Assembly (NCBI GenBank): GCA_021927905.1
Contig: BLLK01000047.1
Coordinates: 4,030,001-4,094,000, forward strand
Source: Chaetoceros tenuissimus
Taxonomy: Eukaryota > Bacillariophyta > Thalassiosirophyceae > Chaetocerotales > Chaetocerotaceae
Reading direction: 5' to 3'
Length of the DNA stretch: 64,000 bases
The position numbers were made by a program, and so were the translations under genes. How positions within the stretch are numbered: the first letter of the stretch is position 1; every line of letters begins with the position of its first letter. Under the pieces are notes generated by a model. It had not been told where the DNA came from, did no database searches, and saw nothing but the letters and a program-made list of their open reading frames with translations. This document shows positions 1 to 10,604 of this stretch, one piece after another.

Positions 1-1298
1 AGACTTGTGCTGTCCTACCGAGTCCTCCATTTCTAATACTTTCTGAAGAGCAAGGGAAATCTGAAAGTTAAAGTTAGGACAACAGGTGTTGTTCACTTTG
101 TACAGAAAGGTGGACTGCACATTGTAAGGAAGGCAATAACCGCTGTCCATGATGCGAAGGTATTTGAGAACATCTTTTACCAGATCACCCACATTTTCAC
201 CAGGATAAGAAATAAGCTTAAGTGCTTCGAAGGACTTGCGAGCTTCATCAATGTCATACGTAACCAGATTATTTGTGTGCTCTAGAGCCAGCATCAAGAG
301 AACCTGCCCAGGCAAATAAGCAAATTGGGAGATGTCGGTATAGGCTGTCTGCAGGTCCGAGTATAACTGAGAAGAGAGATAGGACTGTACAAGCGCATGG
401 GACAAAGCAAAATCAGAAGTCTCGAAGATATCATAGCCACGAGCACATTCATTGGAGTATCGAGCACGGAAAACATGGTCATCAGTGACACATTTGAGTG
501 TGAAGTCATGGATATTTTCAGTAATCAGCTTGGGTCTATTATCCAGAGCATGCGGAGAGAAAAGGGATTCAAGGCCATACACTTTAATATCACCATTCAA
601 ACGCTGAAGAAATTCAACTTTCCCTAACTGCTTAGCATTTGCCTCTGTTTCCATGCTCCCATGAAACTGTAACCAATTGGAGGAATTGACACGGTTCCTA
701 ACACTAGATAGATGCTCATTGATAGTCTTCTGGCTACGAAGTTGGCCTCCACCACGATAGGTTGTCTCTCCAGCACGTGTTTTCAGGAGGTATGTTTTAG
801 GATCGATGGATGCACCACCAACATATACAGCTCCAAGGAACTCGATGTATCCGCCTCGTAATGGCCTCGTTGCATCTGGCTTGAAGTCTGGGTCTTTGAA
901 GTCTGGATTTAGGTCTATTCCACCAAATCCCTTCAAAACACTAGCGTAATCCTTGGTTTTCCTTCTGGACTCTAGTAGCCCACCAGTTCTGCCAGTGTCA
1001 GGAGTTGTAGTTGACGACTCACTCAACAAATCTTCGTTCTCACCCATAGTTTCTGTTAATACTTGTAGAATAAACTATGGTCGTTCGGGCTCATAACCAA
1101 ATGGAAGGAAGAGATTATACGAAGCTTGGAATGCTCGAGTGTGGTCAACAATCAGTAGTGATAACAATATCAAGTGTACTTATATATCGAAGTCTAGTTG
1201 TTATGAGTACATTAGGTGAGTGAGTTTCTATTCACCACAAGATCTTTCTGCAGACGAGCGATTTGTCTTATCCGTGTTCATACAAGAATTAGTTGACA
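1..1298 (-). mobile_element. Ty1/copia-type LTR retroelement, 5' end (runs off window)
   Basis: On the minus strand the element starts with a 197-bp LTR (1298 to 1102). The LTR begins TGTCAACTAA, ends TTCCA and contains a TATATAAG box. A few bases inside it is GGTTATGAGCCCGA (1098-1085), complementary to the anticodon arm of initiator tRNA-Met. This internal half-tRNA primer site is known from Drosophila copia and yeast Ty5. An open frame starts at 1047 and stays open to the window edge (about 349 codons). Its product looks like a capsid/Gag protein; one helical stretch has the copia-Gag-like flavour of YLPGQVLLMLALEH followed by SYPGENVGDLV. The Pol part and the second LTR lie outside the window, so age cannot be estimated; the visible part looks whole. 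The insertion lies in an intron of the neighbouring glycine-rich gene. Confidence 0.72.
1102..1298 (-). repeat. 5' LTR of the copia-type element
   Basis: The segment has TG...CA ends on the minus strand, a TATA-like box in the middle and a primer binding site two to three bases inside its inner end. The outer boundary (1298) is inferred from the TG/CA rule, because the second LTR is not in the window. The five bases GACGT at 1299-1303 are the expected position of one target-site copy. Confidence 0.62.
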
Positions 1299-1340
1299 GA
1301 CGTCATTAACCTAAATGACTTCCACCTCCCAACTAGCCAG

Positions 1341-2408
1341 GTGGATCTGGAGGTGGTGGATCTTGCGTTGGATATAATGGTAGTGGTGCATCATGCCAAG
1401 GATTTCAAGGTGGAGGGGGAACAGTCACGCCTGCCGGTGGTAAGTACTATGAATGGCTTGAACATGTTAACGTTATCAACAACTCTGATCATGTGTCTCT
1501 ATCTACTTCTTTTCAGGTACTTATGGAGGAGGTAAGCCACTTTTTCAATATTACTTTACACTCACGTAATCATGAAGGAGAAGCTTGCACCAAAAGCTTT
1601 GACTCTTGCTGCACGTTTCAATTACTTTCGAATTATCATCACTGATGTAATTTTATTTTGTAGGGGGTGCCGGTGGCTTTGATAGTACTGTTTTATATGG
1701 AGTTGGCGGATCTGGAGGTATGTAGAGCATTACAAGATGGAAATGTTTCAGTAACACAAGGCATTCTCCTCATCTGAAACCTTTCTTTTTCCTTTCATAG
1801 GTGCTGGTGTGATTTCATCAATTACTGGAGTCGCTATAGGTAAGATAATGAATTCCGAATATCAAAGGCTTGAGTATATCTGGTTATTTGTACTTGGTTT
1901 AGACCCTAATCCAGACTTGATTTAAGAGTATTACCTCAAAGCTCTTATTTCTTTACCTTTCACGAAATTCTTATATCTATTCTTTTCTCATTTTAGGTCG
2001 TGCTGGCGGCGGCGGTGGCGGGGATGGAACAAGCACAACAGGCACAGGGGGATCGGCAACTCATGGCGGTGGAGTTGGTGGAGGCCGAGGGTTTCCTGGA
2101 ACCTCGGGTGCTCCAAATTCTGGTGGAGGTAAGATAACTGTGATGTGAAAAGAGGATGTGAAGTAATGCTATATTCATTCATTCGAATCATTATGCGTCT
2201 CATTCTTTCAATAATTGTTTTCCCTTCATAAATAGGGGGAGGAGGAGCTGGTTACTTGAGTACCTCCACGACATCAGGAGCAGGAGGAAGTGGAGTTGTA
2301 ATCATCAGATACCTCCTACTGTCCTGCTTTTTATGTATAATCAAAGTAATAAAGATATGCTATTCTGAACCAAATTTGTTTTCTAAAGTCTTTGACTTAT
2401 CCCTATAA
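1341..2408 (+). CDS. Glycine-rich repeat protein, 3' portion (six mini-exons)
   Basis: Exons are read at 1341-1439, 1517-1531, 1664-1717, 1801-1839, 1997-2128 and 2236-2408. All are bounded by GT-AG introns, and every junction splits a Gly codon after its first base (phase 1). The internal exons are whole multiples of three, including a 15-nt micro-exon. The product is Gly/Ser-rich with two Cys near the start and ends in GAGGSGVVIIRY plus a hydrophobic tail. This ending is typical of the glycine-rich C-terminal domain found in phage and algal proteins (Pfam Gly_rich type). The upstream exons are not recognisable here; they would lie beyond the copia element, which is inserted about 40 bp before the first visible acceptor. 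Whether the gene is still expressed is unknown. Function is not assigned. Confidence 0.6.
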
Positions 2409-2915
2409 CTGAAGGAATCACACATCTTATGGCCAAGAATGTTGATAATATTGAAGCATGTGCATAACTGTGTTTCTAAAGCAAAAGAGCATTCAACCAC
2501 TGGGTGAACGAAGACAGCGTAGAATGATGCATCCTATGTAGCTAGCTTCTCGATTCTCTGGCTTAGAAGTTCAGAGACTAATGAAGCAATAATCCATATC
2601 TTTCTTGAATTGAGACTTGGCTATTGAAAAGAACTCATTCAACTAGAAAGCAGCCAGTCAGTGTCTAATAATGAGAAAGAAGTGCATCTCTTGAATCTCA
2701 TTTCATGCTTTAGATTCTTCAGTCCGAACCAAGTTCTACAGAAACCAAGTTAGAAATATATGTACTGTTGATTTCTTCAAGGGATTGCTTCCCTCGTCTT
2801 TTCTTTTGCAATGCAATCAAAGCAAGCAGATTGGGTTCGCTGTTTTTGTTTTCTATTTATCGTCTCTCGTGAGTGTATATCATGTATCATCATTGTCGGA
2901 GAAAGAACCTGTCCA

Positions 2916-2923
2916 TGACGTCA
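2916..2923. promoter_or_regulatory. CRE-like bZIP site TGACGTCA, distal
   Basis: Perfect 8-bp palindrome, 374 bp upstream of the start codon at 3297. TGACGT/ACGTCA elements are known binding sites for bZIP factors. In diatoms, CO2/cAMP-responsive elements of carbonic anhydrase promoters have this core. The regulatory role here is inferred. Confidence 0.45.
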
Positions 2924-3110
2924 TCTGATGCAGTAGTCATTTTGATTGTAGGGTTGACATATGTAAGATAATAGAAATGAAACACCTACACTATTCAATA
3001 ATATATTTTAAAATCTTTTGCCATGGAAGTATAATTATAATTTCAATAAATTGAGAAAGCATGAAAGCATGAGAATAAGAATTTTACCATAATTTTCTGC
3101 GACTGTTTAG

Positions 3111-3118
3111 TGACGTCA
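3111..3118. promoter_or_regulatory. CRE-like bZIP site TGACGTCA, proximal
   Basis: Second perfect palindrome, 179 bp before the start codon at 3297, with the same TCATC continuation as the distal copy. Two copies of this 8-mer within 200 bp of an AT-rich promoter are unlikely by chance, which favours a real bZIP target. Confidence 0.5.
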
Positions 3119-3296
3119 TCATCAAGCCTAAAACGACAAAACACATGATGAGTCATTGTACATACCGTAGAAAAGAAGGTATCTTTGTGTGGTGCTGCCT
3201 GCTGCTTCTCTATTCTATGGTACCTTTTCCCTTCATAACTAACTCTATCTTATCTCTTTTCATTCCTAATACTATCATCTCATACTCATACTAACA

Positions 3297-4831
3297 ATGC
3301 AACAACTAATGGACATTCTACTCTTTTGCGTCACTTCGACAGCTTTTGTCTTGAAACAAAAGCTCACCATCCCCTCTCACAAGGAAGCATTTGCAGACAC
3401 CACCAACCAACAAAAACTAGTGGAGGCACTGGAACAAGGTACCACACTCAACGCCACTGAAAATGTCTGTACTGTCGATTCGAATAATGTACCCACTCCC
3501 CATGGACACGCTAGATCTCAAATGCGTTTGCATAAAATGTGGCATCGGGCAACGTACATCATTATTCAACATATTCAAGGAGAGGAACCTTTAAAGGATG
3601 AGGATATTTATCTACTTGTTCAACGTCGTTCGAATATTAAAGATTATTGTCCTTCGAAATTAGATCCCACACCAGGTGGAGTGGTCGGGTTTGGTGAATC
3701 TTATACTCTAAATGCTACAAGAGAAATGATGGAAGAAATGAATATTGATGTTGAAAATGGTGTCAATGAAATGAAATATCTCTTTACCTTTCCTTATCAA
3801 GATGAACATGTCAAAGTCTGGGGAGGAATGTATCAAGTGAAATACAGAGGTAAATTGGAAGATATCAAAATGCAACCGGAAGAGGTGTCCCAAGTTTTAC
3901 GATTGAATTTGAATGAAATTCGTCAATTGGCACAGGATGATCCTGATGATTGGATGCCGGATGGATTACATGCTATCAAATTGTACTTGCAATATCGTCA
4001 TGATCATTTATTGAAAAGGAGATTGCTCAAGGGATATAGTCATGGTAATTTGGAAAAGTATGCACTTCGACCTAAACCACAAGTTATATTTTTTGATTGT
4101 GATGATTGTCTTTATTTCGATGGATGGCAATTGGCAAGTCAGTTAACGGCTAAAATTGAAGAATGGTGTACTACCAAGAAGAATCTACCACCTGGTGAAG
4201 CTTATGAGTTGTATAAAAAGCATGGTACTGCGTTGAAGGTAAGTCACTGTATTATTGAAACTTTGTAATTTTTCCTCCATATGTTCCAGACCATTTTTCA
4301 CAATCAAACTTTTCGAAGGGATTATTGGCCGAGGGCCACATGGAAGATTGTGAAGAGGAAATTGATTCATACCTCAGAGACGTACATGATTTACCAATTC
4401 ATGAACATTTATCCATTGATGAGGAATTGAGAAACTTGATTCTTCAAATTGATCCTTCCATTCCGAAATATATCTTTACTGCGAGTGTAAGACATCATGC
4501 AGAGCGATGTCTAAAGGCTCTCGGAATTGAGGATTTGTTTGTAGATATTATTGATGTCAAGAGTTGTAACCTTGAAACCAAACATGCAAAGTCTAGCTTT
4601 GAAGCTGCCATGAACATTGCGGGGGTTGAAGATCCGGAATCATGTCTGTTTTTAGATGATAGCTTGACAAACATCAAGGCAGCGAGAGAAGTTGGGTGGA
4701 GAGCATACTTGGTGGGAAAAGTGGGGAGGGATTGTGGAAAGCCAATCAGTAGTGAACATGCGGAACATGAACTTGATCGTATTCATGATATGAAAAAGGT
4801 TTTGCCAGAAATCTTTGTGGACCAAGATTGA
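3297..4831 (+). CDS. Nudix hydrolase fused to HAD (pyrimidine 5'-nucleotidase-like) phosphatase
   Basis: Two exons, 3297-4238 and 4319-4831 (80-bp intron), give 484 residues. The intron end was fixed by continuity of the HAD domain (GTALK joined to GLLAEGH). Residues about 1-20 are hydrophobic and end STAF, so a plastid-type presequence with Phe at the cleavage site is possible. The Nudix box lies near residue 126 (GGVVGFGE, then REMMEEM); the surrounding VQRRS...PTPGG resembles YfcD/IPP-isomerase-like Nudix proteins. The HAD part starts near 262 with FDCDDCLY (nucleophile Asp), then FTAS near 365, a Lys in ETKHAK and FLDDS near 424, so all four HAD motifs are present. It is closest in style to the SDT1/pyrimidine 5'-nucleotidase group. 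A nucleotide clean-up role is inferred. It converges on RTF1 with a 125-bp gap. Confidence 0.85.
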
Positions 4832-4956
4832 TTTATCCAGTTTGTAGATTTCTTTGTATTGTGATGGTATTCGTAAATGTCTACCTGTTTATTCACATCT
4901 ACTCTTATGCGCAAAAATCACTTCATTATTAAAAGCATATTTAATCATTATGTATT

Positions 4957-7808
4957 TTATAGCCGCCCGTCACTTTTACGTGCCAAGTATTCCTGTATGC
5001 TGATCCCCTTTCTGACTCTGTTTCTGTTGACCTTCTTGGAAGTTCCAAGAGATAGACCCACAGTAAGAGTTTCTTCTTCCATAGCAAGATCGTTCATTTG
5101 TTCAGTCAATAACTTCTTCTGTTTCACTTCCTTTGGTTCTTCTGGAGCAGGAGCCTTGGCCACTTCTTTTGGTGCAGCTTCTTTTTCCGCATTTTCCTTT
5201 TCAGCATCTTTTCCTTCTGTCTTTTGACCAACCTCCCACAAAATTTGAGGCTTGACCTTTCTACGCGCATATAAATCCTTGGTTCCTGTATTAGTTCCTT
5301 CACGTCTTGCAGCAAGCTCACTCTTGTACGCTTCAACATCTGCAGCTTTATTCATGTCCTTTGCCCTCTTATTCACCTTGGCCCAATTGAGATTCTTGGA
5401 ACTTCTACCCAGTCTCTCTTGACGAATCTTCTCCGCTTCAAGAATCTTGTCTTGAGCCTCCTTGGCCTTGGCAACTTCCTGTTCAAGTTCTTTCACTTTT
5501 TCCTTTGCCTTTTCTAATTCATCCTCAAGTTTTTCAGCATCCTCTTCATCTGCTTCAAGAGATTTACCCTCAATTTCTCTAGCTTCAGCCTGTGCTTCCT
5601 TGAGTTGAGTCTCGGCAGCCTTTAAGGCAATCGCTGCTTTAGTCTTTTCCGCTCCAATATTGGCAATATTCTTCTTCAACATCTTATTTGCAGCAATGGA
5701 TTTCGCCACGTCCTCTTCCGTAAGAATGTAATTGTTGACGAGTTCATTTTGCTTCTTGAACATTTTCTTTGCTTCCTTTTTGGTCAATACCATTGCAGCA
5801 CCGCCTCTTTTATTCTTTGTTTGAGCGATACACATTGCAACATCCTCTTCGGTAGGTTTGGAATCGGAAATCATGAGCATCTTGAATGGTTTTTCATTCT
5901 CTCCAAATTTCAAAGAGAGCCATTTATTAGTAGATATCTATCAAGTGAAGAAAAGGTTAGTATCAAAAGTATTCGAGAAAATATCATTTGCAAAAACAGT
6001 ACAAACTTACAATTTTGTTTTGCTCATTGGGAGGAAATTGATATTGCTGACCAGTCTTGATCTCGACAATTTTACAAAGACGATAACATGGTTTCATGGT
6101 CTTTTTATCTCTACCAATGGCAAGACGAACATAGTAATTCAACACAGCTCTCTCAAAATAAGGCTCATTGCACCATCTCGCAAGACGACGTCTTGGAATA
6201 GTAACTTTTTGAAAATCTTCAAGGGTAGCTTCCACGTCTTGCTTTTGTTGCACAGGCTCATCCATATCTTCATCGGATTCATATTCCGCAGCTCTACTTT
6301 TGGAAACACGTTTGGAAGGTTTCACTTCCTTCTTTTGCCACGGTGCTTGAAAACTAGCATCAGAATCCGAATCTGATTCACTTTCATTCCCATAATCAAT
6401 ATCACTATCTTCCTTTTCATCCTTTTTCGCCTTTTCTTTTCTCAATTTATCCAACGCAGCCTTTTTCTTGGCTTTGAGACCGGATGCATCACGATTTTTA
6501 GCCGATCTTCCCAAAGACAATTCCTTGGCCATTTCTTCATCTTTGGAAGTATCTGGTACATCTTTTGCTTTTTTCTTGGCTGCAGCCTTTTTCGTGACTT
6601 TCTTTGCAGTCTTTTTCTTGGTAGATTTTCCCTTTTTACCTCTTGCTGCTCTCTTTGCTTCACGTTCTCTTTGTCTATGAGTAGTGTATGTAATAATGAG
6701 TATAATGAAGAGACAGTCATGTAATTCCAAGTATACAATACAATATACAAGATACTTACTTATTCTCCCTCAAAGCAATCTTCATATCATGTTTTCGCTT
6801 CAAATCTTCAAATCTATCAGCCAGAATGGACTCACGTTCAATTTCGGGCAAACTTTCAAGATATTTCCTATCCTCTTCATCTTTAATCAAACGATCTTGA
6901 TCCATAGTTTCCATATCCAACTCCGCTTCTGATTCCGAATCAGATTCTTCTTCTTCTGAAGAAGATACATCCATATCTTCATCACTTTCTTCCGTCTTTT
7001 TCGCAGCGGAAGCAGCAGCTGCACGGGTAGGTCTCTTGGGTGGAGGCTTGACCACTTCTTCTTCTTCCTCTTCTTCCTCCTCATCTGAATCTTCAATGTC
7101 CATATCTTCCGCCGTAGTTGGTGCAGGAGCAGCTGGTTGAAAATCTTCTTCATCACTTTCATCACTCGATTCCTCCTCCTCATCGACAGGAGGTCGTACC
7201 AACTGTTTCCCCCCACCACGTCTCATGACATTGTTCAAACTCTTTCCACCACCTCTGGGAGACATGACAGCTAAACTCTTTCCACCCCCTCTTCTCACAG
7301 GCATAATAACTTCCTCCTCTTCTTCTTCATCTTCATCAGATTCTTCTTCGGATGATTCTGGTTGTGGTTGACGCAACTGTTTACCCATTCCCCTCATCCC
7401 ATACAAAGATTTACCACCGCCACGTTGAGGATAAACAATGGGAGCGGGTTCCTCCTCCTCTTCAGATTCAGACTCATCATAACGAATTTGTTTACCACCG
7501 GGACGAAGTTGTTTCCCACCACCTGGTCGTGAATAGCTCATAGGTTCTTCTTCGGATGAGGAAGAATCGGATGGTTCTTCATTGAGACGGATCTGTTTGC
7601 CACCCGATTGTGGACGGAGTTGTTTGCCTCCATATCGTGCTGGTGGTATGTAGGTTGTTTCTTCTTCTCCAGATGATGAATCTGGTGCTGGTGGTTCGTC
7701 TTCTTTGTATTTTCTTTTGGTTCTTGGCTGTAGTCAAGGAGGGTAGAGAGTTAGATGAGAGAGGAACATGAGATGTGTAAAGATATGTGTTGCTTGTGTA
7801 CGTACCAT
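4957..7808 (-). CDS. RTF1: RTF1, Paf1-complex subunit (Plus3 domain)
   Basis: Four coding exons: 7808-7806 (the ATG alone), 7727-6760, 6674-6011 and 5937-4957, giving 871 residues. RTF1 binds elongating RNA polymerase II through Spt5 and promotes H2B ubiquitination. The Plus3 domain spans roughly residues 475-600 ([12 protein letters not shown], later [15 protein letters not shown] and [10 protein letters not shown]) and is preceded by the family motif [15 protein letters not shown]. The N-terminal 160 residues carry about nine GGK(Q/S)(L/I) motifs between runs of Glu/Asp/Ser. The C-terminal third is a charged coiled coil. The first intron (7805-7728) begins directly after the start codon, so translation initiation depends on correct splicing for its downstream frame. 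The other introns are 85 and 73 bp. Confidence 0.92.
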
Positions 7809-8301
7809 GATGAAAGAGAGGCCTTTTAATGAGTTTGAAAAGCTGACTATTCAATAAGATTAAGGATCTCTTGTTTGTTTAGATTATAGATTGAAATAAA
7901 AAGAGAGGGTCAGTCTGTGAATGTTCCTTCTTCTTCTATTTCAATTGAATCATCTATTTGAGTTTTCTATTGCGTTTTTACTCTGTTGTGCTGTCGCTTG
8001 AGGGATCGATCGGCGGAGCAAGATGTTGGCCTTTCTCTTCCTCTTTGCTTCCTCTTTATATTTCCTTTCTTTTGGCGATAAGATTTGAATAACAAATTGG
8101 AAAGAAAATCAAAATAAATCAAAATCTCTCGATTGTTCATGAGATATAACAACAAATATTTTAACTTAGAATAGGCATACTCTCATCATACCATGAAATA
8201 ATTTTGTTCCGAAACATTCCAAAAATAAAAATTTTAAAAACTCTAGAAAAAAAGAAAATAATAAATGGATTGAATGATGAATTCATGATTGTTGGGATTA
8301 C
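7809..8301. other. Intergenic, RTF1 promoter side
   Basis: About 490 bp between the RTF1 start and the end of the TIR-like/TPR gene. AT-rich, with only a short unsupported minus-strand frame at 7967-8155. No repeat or RNA gene seen. Confidence 0.5.
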
Positions 8302-10149
8302 CTAGACTTTATTCTCCAATTTTTCTGTGCAAAGCTTAACCATCTTTCTAGTTTGAACTGTTTTTGGATGATCCGGTCCTAGCTTTGTCTCATGCTTTGC
8401 TAAACAATCCTTGTACAATGGCTCTGCAAGCTCATACTTGCCTTGATTCTTGTACAAAATAGCAAGGTTGATCATACTATTCAAAGTTTTTGGATGATCA
8501 GGTCCAAGCTTTGTTTTATTTTTTTGATGAACAATCTTTGTACAATGGCTCTGCAAAATCATAATTGCCTTGTTTATAGTACAAATAAGCAAGACCGTTC
8601 ATACTATTCAAAGTATCTGGATGATCAGGTCCTAGCTTTGTCTTCTGCTTTGATAGAAAATCCTTGTACAATGGCTCAGCAAGCTCATACTTGCCTTGAT
8701 CATTGTACAAAGCAGCAAGGTCGTTTATACTTTGCAAAGTATCTGGATGATCAGGTCCTAGCTTTGTCTCGCGCTTTGATAAACAATCCTTGTACAATGG
8801 CTCAGCAAGATCATACTTGCCTTGGTCTCGATACAATCCAGCAAGGTTGTTCACACTGAGCAAAGTATCTGGATGATCAGGTCCAAGCTTTGTTTTATTT
8901 TTTGATAAACAATCTTTGTACAATGGCTCTGCAAGATCATACTTGCCTTGAACATAGTACAAAATAGCAAGATTGTTGAAAAATCTCAAAGTATCTGGAT
9001 GATCAGGTCCTAGCTTTGTCTCATACTTTGATAGACAATCCTTGTACAATGGCTCAGCAAGATCATACTTGCCTTGATGGTAGTACAAAAGAGCAAGATT
9101 GTTCATACTAGTTAACGTCCTTGGATGATCAGGTCCTAGCTTTGTCTCATGCTTTGATAAACAATCTTTGTAAAATGGCTCAGCAAGATCATACTTGCTT
9201 GGTCTTGATATAATTTACTAACCATATTCATTAATGATAAGTGCTCTTCAGAGTCCACTTCTGAAATTTCCAACTCTTTTAGTCCAACATTTATGACCCA
9301 GTCTCTCAATTGTTCAAACAACATCGAGTTAATACCTGTGAAGCCAATTTTTTCTCGAATCACAGAATGAATACGCTCTTTATCTTTGAGCTTAAATGCT
9401 TCACTCTTTTCTGCATCAACATCACTCAACATTTTGTGGATTGGTCTGGTACCTTCATATTTACACTGCATGATGAAATCCTTTTGCTCCTTACTACTCA
9501 TTGCAATCTCAAATTTTGCCCCTGTAATATTTGTGCAATATGCTTCAAAAATACACCATGCTCGTTTATAAGGAATAGGATTGTTCCATGGAGCCATCAC
9601 CATGACTGTATGGCCGAATTTCTCAATAGCATCTTTGAAAGTTGTTGCCCACCATCCATATTCCAATTCTGTAGCCTTGTGTTGATTATTTGACACAATA
9701 TCAAACCAAACAATCTTGTCGGGTTCATCTTTGAAATGATCTTTGAGTGCATCAAGGACATGCAGAAATTTGTACTTCCATGCATGAGAAATAAAGACAG
9801 TCGCAGTTGTAACAACTCCATTGAGATCATCATTATCTTTTGCCTTCTCGAGAATCATGTCACAATATGATTGCTCGTAGTCTTTGGTGAATGGCTTTAC
9901 AAAATCCTCATTGACATCAGTAGTTGTTTTCCCTTTCAAAGCTTTCCGCCCTCCGCATTCTTCTACAAATTCGTTTAAAAGATAGGATAGCTTGATACCA
10001 TTCTTTGGAAAAGGGATAGTTTCTTCAACATCTACTTCTGTATTGTGACATGAATTATCACTTTCTTTTTCTGTTCTTTTTTGTTGACTCGCCTTGCAAC
10101 AAGCGCAGCAAGGAAACATGTTTTTGAGCTTTGATGTAATTGTATCCAT
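8302..10149 (-). pseudogene. TIR-like domain plus kinesin-light-chain TPR repeats, two frameshifts
   Basis: The ATG is at 10149. Residues about 110-215 contain VFISHAWKYKF, IVWFDI, VMVMAPW and RAWCIFEAY, which read like a TIR-type fold (strand A, strand B, and the W..E motif). I could not place the catalytic Glu of NAD-cleaving TIRs: the aligned position in ATTFKDAI is Thr. Seven 42-residue repeats of the pattern QGKYDLAEPLYKDCLSK ... LGPDHPDTL follow; these are kinesin-light-chain-type tetratricopeptides. The frame breaks twice. One break is at about 9196-9204, where the other units read CAAGGCAAG and here one G is missing. The other is at about 8519-8525, a 7-base homopolymer that has 6 bases in a sister unit. 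Repaired length would be near 615 residues. It is either a young pseudogene or an active gene with two assembly errors; repeat unit identity is high. Confidence 0.7.
8310..9200 (-). repeat. 126-bp in-frame tandem repeats coding TPR units
   Basis: Seven direct repeats of 126 bp (42 codons) within the TIR-like/TPR gene, with long identical stretches between units. This suggests recent expansion or homogenisation by unequal exchange. Confidence 0.85.
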
Positions 10150-10604
10150 ATTATCTTATAAATATTACCAAGAATTGAAATGGCAGAATGATAATACGCT
10201 TTTCTTTAGTACAAAGAAATATTATGGCTCAAATGGATGTTTTCTTTTTTCTTCTTCAGCACACATTACATCTTCTCAACGCTTGAATCTTGAATGAATA
10301 TCCCCAACGGAAAGGTCAACATGAAGGCTTTAGTATTATTACGACATTCGTTTTGTGTTACTTTCGTCCTATCGTACATACGTATAAATAAATTTAGCTC
10401 CTTGTCCTCCGCCGTCCAGCCGTCATCCTCTTCTCTTGAAAAACAAACAAAACAAAACGACGCCACCTATCTACCATACTAATGCAATCAAAGAAGCAAT
10501 AAACTTACTGTTGCACTCCTTCTAAAATTCATTTCTAAGAAAGGGAGACATCACAAGCAAACATAGATATTGAACTCCTGGCGTCAAAGCACCAAATAGA
10601 AAAA
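10150..10604. other. Divergent promoter region
   Basis: 455 bp between two divergent genes, the TIR-like/TPR gene and the TMEM222 homolog. Short frames on both strands lack coding character. No other structure recognised. Confidence 0.5.

Larger units (their letters stand above)
2409..3296. other. Intergenic region with promoter of the Nudix-HAD gene
   Basis: About 890 bp without a supported gene. It holds two perfect palindromic TGACGTCA sites (2916-2923 and 3111-3118), both continued as TGACGTCATC, which are listed separately. Otherwise AT-rich with no repeat or RNA gene that I can recognise. Confidence 0.6.

Noticed and set aside
1083-1098. tRNA-like sequence TCGGGCTCATAACC
   Set aside because: It matches only the anticodon arm of initiator tRNA and lies exactly at the primer site of the retroelement; no acceptor or other arms are present, so it is not a tRNA gene.
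7967-8155. Small minus-strand frame upstream of RTF1
   Set aside because: 62 codons, no family, basic random-like composition and within promoter sequence.
8310-9200. Regularly spaced direct repeats resembling a CRISPR array
   Set aside because: The 126-bp units are in-frame TPR codons with no spacer structure, in a eukaryotic gene.
10266-10482. Overlapping short frames on both strands
   Set aside because: Mutually antisense, no recognisable motif, in a divergent promoter.
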